Source: Bacillota bacterium
Lineage (GTDB): Bacteria > Bacillota > Bacilli > Alicyclobacillales > Alicyclobacillaceae
Direction of reading: 5' to 3'
Length of the DNA stretch: 7,266 nucleotides
Assembly (NCBI GenBank): GCA_021820805.1
Contig: JAKADF010000160.1
Span: forward strand, 1 to 7,266
Part shown: one piece after another, positions 1 to 5,390 of the stretch
Layout of the letters: each line of letters opens with the position of its first letter
Position numbering within the stretch: position 1 is the first letter of the stretch
Notes under the pieces: generated by a model
The model's database searches: none
Told to the model about the DNA's origin: nothing
What the model saw: the letters and a program-made list of their open reading frames with translations, nothing else
Translations under genes and position numbers: made by a program

Positions 1-11
1 TATTAAGGGGC

Positions 12-47
12 TGTCTCAAAGCTCATTGTAAGATGAGCTTTGAGACA
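12..47. repeat. Perfect 15-bp inverted repeat; possible insertion-sequence end
   Basis: The arms TGTCTCAAAGCTCAT (12-26) and ATGAGCTTTGAGACA (33-47) are exact reverse complements around a 6-base loop. No T-run follows on either strand, so this is not a classical intrinsic terminator. The preceding GGGG and the GGGGCTGTCTCAAA string resemble the terminal repeats of several Firmicute transposases, but that is recalled similarity, not a match I could test. No second copy and no transposase occur in the window, so if it is an element end, the element lies to the left. A bidirectional hairpin protecting a transcript end is the other reading. Confidence 0.6.
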
Positions 48-316
48 CAATTGTTCTACGGAGGGTTAAGTTCATGTGCTTATTTGGCCATGGGCTGATG
101 TTATGCGGGACAAGCGGCATTTTCCAATCGGTTTTGTACAATGCTAATTAAAAGTTCACGATGTTATTTTTGCTAATTCACACATCAGGAATCTTCGGAA
201 TCCATGAGTTGTTTTGAATGGGCCAAACACGCTTAGATGGTTACGACATTATCGAGTAGAAGAGTACATGAGACACGGCGAATTTGTGCTAATTTCGTGT
301 AAGAAGTAACCGACCT
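48..316. other. Gene-free stretch
   Basis: No convincing reading frame is present. A 31-residue open stretch from TTG 214 to TAA 309 on the plus strand has a basic, helix-turn-helix-like composition (tryptophan, arginine and tyrosine rich) that could be a scrap of a transposase N-terminus, but it is too short to assign. A strong Shine-Dalgarno sequence, AGGAGG, ends the stretch at 317-322 and belongs to the VOC remnant that follows. Confidence 0.5.
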
Positions 317-329
317 AGGAGGATTATGC

Positions 330-428
330 ATGAACTTTAGCTCGCCTAAGATTAATCTCTATGTTGAGAGTCTGGAGGTGTCGAGGTACTTTTATGAAAA
401 ACTTGGATTCAAGGATCTGGTTGGGTAA
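330..428 (+). pseudogene. VOC-family (glyoxalase/bleomycin-resistance fold) gene, 5' remnant
   Basis: ATG 330 sits 7 nt after a perfect AGGAGG (317-322) and opens a frame of 32 codons that stops at TAA 426-428. The residues fit the start of a VOC-superfamily subunit: an initial beta strand (SPKINLYVESLE, residues 5-16) followed by the diagnostic helix and turn SRYFYEKLGFKDL (18-30), where family members read close to 'SxxFYxxLGF'. VOC proteins of this type are usually about 120-140 residues with a second beta-alpha-beta module and metal ligands, all missing here. I find no continuation in the other plus frames up to 510; a 63-codon frame at 361-552 overlaps but shows no VOC features. The good ribosome binding site and correct N-terminus suggest a once-functional gene truncated by a downstream deletion or rearrangement. 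The short peptide might still be translated but should have no enzymatic function. Confidence 0.7.
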
Positions 429-510
429 AAGATCCATAGCAAACTTTTTAGTACTTAAGAAATTGCTGGGACTTTTGTCAGATCATCATTTGCCCTCATG
501 TTTCGAAATA

Positions 511-1401
511 TTATTTCCGGATGGTAGTAACGAGTGCTCGCATTACATGTGATTCGGCAATTTCCCAAAAGCGATCCTGGCACTTTACATCGAGAGCAGA
601 TGAAGCAGGCTTTTTTGGTTTCGTGTTACTTTCGAAAAATGTTCCGGTAACGTTCGCGACTTCTTCCGATGTAGCCAAGAACACGGATGACTTCGATGCA
701 ACTTCGGCGGATGCTCTTCGCTGAAACCATCGAACCAGCGGCCAAATATATTTCCACTGAGGAATTGCCTCGGGTGTGAGTGACGCTGTATTGTTCGTCC
801 AGGCCATTCCCGGATTGGTCGCATTGGCAACGATGCCCGTCCCTACCAGCCTACGAGCAAGCGCCAACGTCCAAATCAAGTTCAATAGCTTTGCATGCGC
901 GTAAGCGTTCATCGCGACATAATTCTCCTTATTATCCATATCAATGAGAGGGTCGCGCTTCCACATGTAGGCGGCGCTTGAGGTTATGTTGATAATGCGC
1001 GAAGGAGCAGCTTTACGAAGCAGTGTCAGCAAGCTTTTCGTCAGCGCGAATGGACCGAGCACATTCATCGCGTACGTAAACTCGAAGCCCTCTCCAGTCT
1101 CACGACGGTCGGCGGGGCCTGTGCCGCCAACATTATTGATGAGAACATCGAGCCGATCGATGTGACTCGAAATCTGTTCAGCCAGACGAATATTGTCGGC
1201 GATGGAGGAATGATCAACAGAATAAAAATGAACCCCTTCATGTCCTGCGAATTTACAAATTTCTTCAGCTGCTTTCATTCCGCGCTTCTCGTCGAGACCA
1301 GTGATAAGGACATGTGCCCCTTTGCTCGCAAGCACTTTGGCGGTGTGAAATCCGATTCCGGATGTTGCTCCCGTAACCAAAACAGTCTTATTCGTCGTAA
1401 T
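511..1401 (-). CDS. Short-chain dehydrogenase/reductase (SDR), start codon uncertain
   Basis: This is an NAD(P)-dependent cytoplasmic oxidoreductase with a Rossmann fold. Numbering from TTG 1380, it has the cofactor motif TGATSGIG (3-10), the NNVGG strand motif (82-86), N106 (MNVLG), the catalytic serine in ITSSAA (132-137), Tyr160 and Lys164 of YAHAK, and NPGMAWT (189-195). The catalytic set is complete. The layout and the substrate-loop length fit the retinol-dehydrogenase-like oxidoreductases common in Bacillales; the substrate cannot be told. The TTG start cuts the first beta strand: seven upstream in-frame codons (ITTNKTV) complete it, so the true start is probably at or near 1401, where the codon is ATT, preceded by a weak GGGAAGTG. 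Further upstream the frame closes at the DUF998 stop (1405-1407). Either a rare ATT start is used or the original ATG has been lost. It lies 3 nt behind the DUF998 gene, in the same frame and presumably the same transcript. G+C looks higher than in the operon to the right. Confidence 0.85.
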   Translation of the reverse strand: MTTNKTVLVTGATSGIGFHTAKVLASKGAHVLITGLDEKRGMKAAEEICKFAGHEGVHFYSVDHSSIADNIRLAEQISSHIDRLDVLINNVGGTGPADRRETGEGFEFTYAMNVLGPFALTKSLLTLLRKAAPSRIINITSSAAYMWKRDPLIDMDNKENYVAMNAYAHAKLLNLIWTLALARRLVGTGIVANATNPGMAWTNNTASLTPEAIPQWKYIWPLVRWFQRRASAEVASKSSVFLATSEEVANVTGTFFESNTKPKKPASSALDVKCQDRFWEIAESHVMRALVTTIRK

Positions 1402-1404
1402 GAA

Positions 1405-2058
1405 TCACTTCCCATCGGTAATTCTGTTCTGAAACATCAACCAACTGCTAACCATCATCCAGAGTAAAATTATGCCGAGCAGGATCCGTTCAAGTAACCC
1501 ACCGATACCGACACTATATAGTAGAGAGGTGGGCATGAAGAATGCGTTGGTCGCCACCACGGCGATGATGACAAGCCAAGCGCTTGCTGTCGTGTACAGT
1601 CCGTAGCCTGTCCCACGAAGTTTTCTCCAAATCCGGAATAGCGTAATGATGAGAAGAGGCATGCCAATATACATACTTAGTACGAAGTGCAGCATCCCGG
1701 TAACTGTGAGTGGACCATTGGGCGATGGTTCATGAAATATACCGGCGCTTCCGAAGAGTAGACCGCCAATTCCAAGTAAAATTCAAATGGAACGGTAGTT
1801 CTTTAATTCGGGCACGAATCGGTAGTAATACATAGAGAACGCTGCGACACACAGCCCAAAAACCACTAATGAGATGTTTTCTATCCAGCTATAAGGACCA
1901 ATCCCAAGGTCACTGATTGCCTGACGCATGGGGGAATAGCCTGGTCGAATGGCCCCGCTGATTAATGTCCCCAGGATAAACGCCAGAGGACCGGCTGTTC
2001 CGAATGATGCTGCCAAGGATGCTGAAAGCTTTGTCGAAGATGAGTTGGTTGTTTTCAA
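1405..2058 (-). pseudogene. DUF998 family membrane protein, interrupted by one in-frame TGA
   Basis: From TTG 2058 (8-9 nt after the strong site GAAAGGAG at about 2068-2075) the frame gives 91 residues, then TGA at 1783-1785, then continues in the same frame for another 125 residues to TGA 1405-1407. The joined product is 217 positions, about the usual length of DUF998 proteins. Before the TGA are the first membrane segment (about residues 17-37) and the family-typical PGYSPMRQAISDLGIGPYSW block (39-58). After it come further hydrophobic segments and GIFHEPSPNG, with the conserved His, then a short hydrophilic tail. Nothing is shifted: one codon, plausibly an ancestral TGG (Trp), has become TGA. 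DUF998 proteins are polytopic membrane proteins of unknown role. A fragment of 91 residues would keep only about two membrane helices. A sequencing error, or readthrough of TGA as Trp, are alternatives; nothing seen supports recoding. Confidence 0.8.
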
Positions 2059-2114
2059 AATATAGCTCTCCTTTCAAATATGTGAATTGCTGTTTCCTTG
2101 CCAGTCCTCACCAC
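2055..2114 (-). CDS. Possible 19-codon leader peptide ahead of the DUF998 gene
   Basis: A near-ideal Shine-Dalgarno AAAGGAGG (2125-2132, minus strand) stands 10 nt before GTG 2114. That GTG opens a frame of 19 codons (residues VVRTGKETAIHIFERRAIF). Its TGA (2055-2057) overlaps the TTG start of the DUF998 gene in a TTGA junction, the kind of overlap used for translational coupling. The DUF998 ribosome binding site lies inside this small frame. An ATG at 2116 is better spaced from the same site but reads only Met-Trp-stop. The peptide matches no family I know. Alternatives are a relic of an older 5' end, or chance. Confidence 0.25.
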   Translation of the reverse strand: MVRTGKETAIHIFERRAIF

Positions 2115-2132
2115 ATATGGAATTCCTCCTTT

Positions 2133-2539
2133 AATTGTTATCGGTTGAACCACGTGACTTTAGGATAATGGTGCAATGTCTCGAACCTGTGTAGAAAAGT
2201 GTCACAAAACGATCAACAATCTGTCACGGTTTAAGAACAATCTTTCTACCTTGTCCCATTGGGCATTTCTTGAATTTCAAAAGGGAACCAGCGCGATTTT
2301 TCCGCCAGCACCCATATTTCTTTTATTTAAATGCTTAATTGAATAGTTATTGTATAAACGGGAACGAGAACTGAAAAGGCTGCACGCCACTGTTGAGCAT
2401 GAATATTTGTTCCGCTTGGGGATGCCTAATGGGGCAGGTTAGTTGAATTATTGTACTGAAATATCGAAAATTTACACAAGCACAATGGTTGAGTTTGACG
2501 GAAAAAAATTTGCTGTAAGTTGTGCGATCTATTTCAAGT
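2133..2539. other. Gene-free divergent intergenic region
   Basis: This separates the minus-strand DUF998/SDR pair from the plus-strand regulator operon. Short open stretches on the minus strand have no family features, no convincing ribosome binding site and atypical composition, and I regard them as chance. The minus-strand promoter for the DUF998 gene must lie here, but I could not pick one with good spacing. Two TGTCAC words, 2194-2199 and 2222-2227, form a loose direct repeat (GTGTCAC and CTGTCAC) with no assigned role. Confidence 0.5.
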
Positions 2540-2556
2540 GACAATGAAACATTGTC
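2540..2556. promoter_or_regulatory. 17-bp interrupted palindrome, candidate operator
   Basis: GACAATG (2540-2546), AAA, CATTGTC (2550-2556) is a perfect 7-3-7 palindrome. The size and symmetry suit a dimeric winged-helix or TetR-type repressor. It overlaps the -35 box (2552-2557) of the best promoter ahead of the MarR-GNAT gene, so a bound protein would block RNA polymerase. I infer autorepression by the MarR-GNAT protein; another regulator cannot be excluded. Confidence 0.55.
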
Positions 2557-2580
2557 TGCCAATATTTATCACGGTATAAA
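2552..2580 (+). promoter_or_regulatory. Sigma-A-type promoter of the MarR-GNAT/MFS operon
   Basis: TTGTCT (2552-2557) and TATAAA (2575-2580) are separated by exactly 17 bases, close to the TTGACA/TATAAT consensus. The predicted transcript would begin near 2587, giving a leader of about 60 nt before GTG 2649. It is the best-scoring pair I can find in the intergenic region. Confidence 0.6.
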
Positions 2581-2584
2581 CTAC

Positions 2585-2614
2585 TTGATTATAGTTGCCT
2601 TTGTCATATATATT
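2585..2614 (+). promoter_or_regulatory. Second, weaker candidate promoter
   Basis: TTGATT (2585-2590) with TATATA (2607-2612, 16-base spacer) or TATATT (2609-2614, 18-base spacer) could be an alternative sigma-A promoter starting near 2620. It overlaps the left arm of the 2590-2633 inverted repeat. The upstream promoter has better spacing and match. Confidence 0.25.
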
Positions 2615-2633
2615 AATGTCGTAAGCAACTATA
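2590..2633. repeat. 9-bp inverted repeat in the leader of the MarR-GNAT gene
   Basis: TATAGTTGC (2590-2598) and GCAACTATA (2625-2633) are exact reverse complements, 26 bases apart. In DNA they could be two half-sites about three and a third helical turns apart (35 bp between equivalent points). In RNA they could form a long-loop hairpin ending 2 nt before the GGAGGG ribosome binding site (2636-2641). AT-rich sequence lies between the arms. The role is inferred; a chance 9-bp match is possible. Confidence 0.4.
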
Positions 2634-2648
2634 TTGGAGGGATAAGCC

Positions 2649-3578
2649 GTGCTAGACCTTAATCTTGGAGAGAAAATTGCGGTTATTAGGCGCTTCAATC
2701 GGTTTATTACGAAAAATATCGGTGTCTTGAGGGAGGGTTTGCTACACAGTTCATTCTCACTCACTGAATCTCGTATTATCTACGAAATTGCAAACCAGAG
2801 CAATTTGATTGCGGCTGACCTGTCAAAAGAACTAGGGTTGGATCCTGGGTACCTAAGCCGTATGTTAGACCGACTTGAACAGCAGGGGCTGATAGAAAAG
2901 ATTCCGTCTGAGTCGGATGGGCGACAGCGTATACTTCACCTTACGTCGGAAGGCGAAAATGCATTCGCCCTTTTGGACAGCCGTTCAAAAGAAGAAGTAT
3001 TAGAGTTGCTCAATAAGCTATCTGAACAAGAACAAAAGCTCCTCATTCAATCCATGAATACTATCGAACACCTACTCGGTGAAGGGTTGAAATACTCGGT
3101 ACCTTATTTTCTACGTCAGCATGAACCTGGCGACATGGGATGGGTCGTCCATATGCATGGCCACCTTTATGCAAAGGAGTATGGCTGGGACGAACACTTC
3201 GAGGCACTGGTCGCTCAAATATGTTCAGACTTTATCAACAATTACGACCCAGATAGGGAACGGTGCTGGATAGCAGAAATGGATGGCCAGATCGTTGGTT
3301 CAGTGTTCGTTGTACAAGACTCCCAGGAAGTGGCAAAACTTCGCCTGTTGCTGGTTGACCCAAAGGCCCGTGGCTTAGGTTTGGGAACACAGCTTGTTGA
3401 CGAATGCATACGTTTTGCAAGACGTAAAGGGTATAAGAAACTGGTGCTATGGACAAACAGCGTGCTCGTCGGAGCGAGAAAAATCTACAAGAACGCTGGA
3501 TTTCAACTCGTTGAACAGGAAGCCCACCATAGTTTTGGTCATGATTTAATTGGGGAGAATTGGGAGATAACATTGTGA
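2649..3578 (+). CDS. MarR-type winged-helix regulator fused to a GNAT N-acetyltransferase
   Basis: A 309-residue two-domain protein. Residues about 10-140 form a MarR-like module: recognition region LIAADLSKELGLDPGYLSRMLDRLEQQGLI (53-82), a wing with SDGRQRILHLT (89-99), and a C-terminal dimerisation helix (about 112-145). Residues about 150-309 form a GNAT domain: motif A LRLLLVDPKARGLGLGTQL (231-249), with the acetyl-CoA pyrophosphate loop RGLGLG at 241-246, and motif B ARKIYKNAGFQ (276-286). Fusions of this type are a known family and of normal length here; their acetyl acceptor is generally unknown. GTG 2649 is chosen because GGAGGG (2636-2641) is 7 nt upstream. It heads the operon, behind a promoter with an overlapping palindrome, so it probably controls itself and the downstream transporter and acyl-CoA genes. 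Acetyl-CoA binding could let it sense CoA metabolism, which is inference. The reading frame is intact. Confidence 0.93.
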   Translation: MLDLNLGEKIAVIRRFNRFITKNIGVLREGLLHSSFSLTESRIIYEIANQSNLIAADLSKELGLDPGYLSRMLDRLEQQGLIEKIPSESDGRQRILHLTSEGENAFALLDSRSKEEVLELLNKLSEQEQKLLIQSMNTIEHLLGEGLKYSVPYFLRQHEPGDMGWVVHMHGHLYAKEYGWDEHFEALVAQICSDFINNYDPDRERCWIAEMDGQIVGSVFVVQDSQEVAKLRLLLVDPKARGLGLGTQLVDECIRFARRKGYKKLVLWTNSVLVGARKIYKNAGFQLVEQEAHHSFGHDLIGENWEITL

Positions 3579-3581
3579 TTC

Positions 3582-3611
3582 TATCCCTCGCTGATGCTTT
3601 TCGGAGGGATA
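3582..3611 (+). promoter_or_regulatory. Stem-loop covering the MFS ribosome binding site
   Basis: TATCCCTC (3582-3589) pairs perfectly with GAGGGATA (3604-3611) across a 14-base loop. The right arm contains nearly all of the Shine-Dalgarno GGAGGG (3603-3608) that serves ATG 3616. The left arm starts 4 nt after the MarR-GNAT stop (3576-3578), so a ribosome terminating there would cover and melt it. This geometry predicts that MFS translation depends on translation of the regulator. No T-run follows, so it is not a terminator. Confidence 0.5.
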
Positions 3612-3615
3612 TCTC

Positions 3616-4842
3616 ATGACCCCTAAGTCTGACGACACCATGCTACACCAAAACAAAACAATGGTGCGTACTTATTGGAAGTCAGTCATTGCGGCGGTGA
3701 TTGCCACATTCGCCGCAGTGACGCCTGTTTTCACAGTAGGTGCATTGACCAGTTCAATTACAAAGAGTCTCCGTATTAATACTGAAACACTTGGTATTGC
3801 ACTTGCCTGTTTCTTTGCATTTACGGCGATTGGATCACCCTTTTCTACAAGAGTTACCCAACGTTTGACTCCTGTATTACAATTGACGATTTCAACATTT
3901 TTGGCTGGTTTTGGACTAATTGGACTTAGTGGAATTTCGCACATAGGACTTTGTATACTTTTGCTCATCGTGAGTGGTTTTGCAAATTCGTTGGTTCAAC
4001 CTGCTGTGGGGAGAATTCTAAGTGCAGTACCAAAATATCGACTTTCATTCAAATCCGGTTTGGTTCAAGCTGCACTTGGGGCGGGAACATTGCCTGCGTT
4101 CCTTCTATTGCAATATGTAGCCGAACCATATGGTTGGCGTGCAGCTTTCAAGGTGGGTGGAGTAATTGTATTACTTTCCTCAATCGTGGTTTTTGTGCTT
4201 GTATGCCGAAGTGGAACTAAATTCGTGACAAAGGCAACTGATGCTTTCTGTCAAATGAAAGAACTTAATCGCTCCGTTACTCGATCACTTCGTTTTTGGA
4301 CATTGGGTGCCGCTCTTGGAACTGTAGGTGTAACTGGTATCTCTTCATTTTTAATACCTATTGCCATATACCAAGGGTTTTCCATTTCGATTGCTGCTTC
4401 GCTAGCTCTGACTATAAGTGGTCTTGTGGCTTTGAACAGGATTGTGGTAGGACTGGTTTCTGATAAATATCCAAATTACAATATCATCCAGATCGTTGGG
4501 ATGATGCTTTTAGGAACTACAGGACTTTTTATGATTTCATTTCGTGTACTCAGCCTTTTTTTAGCTGGTTCATTTGTAGTAGTGATTGGTCTGTTTGGAT
4601 GGAATGGGTTATTGGTTGCTACCGCTCTTCGACTTCTTCCAATCAGTCCGGAAAAGATTTTGGGCTGGTTGCAAGTGGGAGTTTTCACTGGTGCCACCAT
4701 GGCTCCAATGGTCTTTGGGATCTTGATGAGCGTCGTTGGTGTTCAATGTGCAATCCTTGCTACGGCAGTTTGTGCAGTTGTTGGCGCCTTTATGATCATG
4801 TTCGGGGAGATATGTCGTCGAAGGAAAAAGCAGAATCAATGA
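3616..4842 (+). CDS. Major facilitator superfamily (MFS) permease
   Basis: A 408-residue integral membrane protein, the normal MFS length, with about 12 hydrophobic segments in two halves and a basic cytoplasmic C-terminus (RRRKKQNQ). The first segment is about residues 23-46. The family-typical GWRAAF is at 163-168. The loop between segments 8 and 9 holds a motif-A-like GLVSDKYP (279-286), while the equivalent N-terminal loop is degenerate (GSPFSTRVTQRL, 73-84, without the usual Asp). ATG 3616 has GGAGGG 7 nt upstream; later Met codons lack a site. It lies 37 nt behind the regulator and before two acyl-CoA enzymes, suggesting uptake or export of an organic acid-like compound. I cannot separate importer from drug-type exporter. 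MarR-controlled MFS genes are often efflux pumps, but the downstream catabolic genes favour a metabolite carrier. The frame is intact. Confidence 0.9.
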   Translation: MTPKSDDTMLHQNKTMVRTYWKSVIAAVIATFAAVTPVFTVGALTSSITKSLRINTETLGIALACFFAFTAIGSPFSTRVTQRLTPVLQLTISTFLAGFGLIGLSGISHIGLCILLLIVSGFANSLVQPAVGRILSAVPKYRLSFKSGLVQAALGAGTLPAFLLLQYVAEPYGWRAAFKVGGVIVLLSSIVVFVLVCRSGTKFVTKATDAFCQMKELNRSVTRSLRFWTLGAALGTVGVTGISSFLIPIAIYQGFSISIAASLALTISGLVALNRIVVGLVSDKYPNYNIIQIVGMMLLGTTGLFMISFRVLSLFLAGSFVVVIGLFGWNGLLVATALRLLPISPEKILGWLQVGVFTGATMAPMVFGILMSVVGVQCAILATAVCAVVGAFMIMFGEICRRRKKQNQ

Positions 4843-4913
4843 ATTTTAAAACCTTACCTGTAACTTGCAAGCGGCTATGACTAAACTAATTATCATGAAA
4901 AGGAAGATATAGG

Positions 4914-5390
4914 ATGATTTCAATAGATATAATCGTAAGGTTTAGCGATTGTGATGCCTTAGGGCATGTCAATAATGCGGTTTACTATACGTATTTTGAG
5001 GCATCCAGGAGAGACTTGTTCCGTATTTTCAATTCTAATCTTGACATCCGGTCATGGAATATAACATTGGCTTCCAGTTGTTGCGACTTCCTTCAGGAAT
5101 CGTTTTATGCACAGATGCTCACTGTCTACGCATGGATTGGACGACTAGGTACATCCAGTTTTGTCGTTGAACATGCAATAAAAGATGACAAGGGGGCATG
5201 GGTCGCAAGGGGAAGGGTAACACATCTAAAGTATGACTTTAAACAAAAAATGGCCGTGCCTTTATCTCAGGAAGAACGTGACAAGCTCCTGATACATCAT
5301 GAAGGTCCAACTGAGGTACCAGGAATGAGAAACCTAGAATGGCAGGAATCGAAAGGTGGTGACTTAAATGGATTTCAGGTGGACAAATGA
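4914..5390 (+). CDS. Acyl-CoA thioesterase, hotdog fold (4HBT/YbgC-FadM type)
   Basis: A 158-residue hotdog-fold protein that should hydrolyse an acyl-CoA to free acid and CoA in the cytoplasm. Its N-terminus carries the family signature RFSDCDALGHVNNAVYYTYFE (residues 9-29). By alignment with 4-hydroxybenzoyl-CoA thioesterase (FGDCD, catalytic Asp17), the second Asp, Asp14, is the likely catalytic residue, with HVNNAVYY forming the active-site helix start. A later beta strand (WVARGRVTHLKYD, 95-107) also fits the fold. The tail from about residue 125 is hydrophilic and longer than in many relatives (130-145 residues), and the start of the dehydrogenase gene overlaps its last 23 nt. ATG 4914 follows AAAAGGAAG with about 7 nt spacing. 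The chain length or aromatic character of the substrate cannot be read from sequence. It probably works with the neighbouring acyl-CoA dehydrogenase. The frame is intact. Confidence 0.88.
   Translation: MISIDIIVRFSDCDALGHVNNAVYYTYFEASRRDLFRIFNSNLDIRSWNITLASSCCDFLQESFYAQMLTVYAWIGRLGTSSFVVEHAIKDDKGAWVARGRVTHLKYDFKQKMAVPLSQEERDKLLIHHEGPTEVPGMRNLEWQESKGGDLNGFQVDK

Noticed and set aside
214..309. 31-residue frame resembling a transposase helix-turn-helix scrap
   Set aside because: Too short and the similarity is only compositional; no other transposase sequence is nearby.
361..552. 63-codon plus-strand frame overlapping the VOC remnant
   Set aside because: It has no ribosome binding site, no recognisable domain, and runs in a different frame from the clear VOC N-terminus; regarded as chance.
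2347..2764. Two minus-strand frames (71 and 76 codons) in and across the intergenic region
   Set aside because: No family features or ribosome binding sites, and the second runs over the promoter and start of the MarR-GNAT gene.
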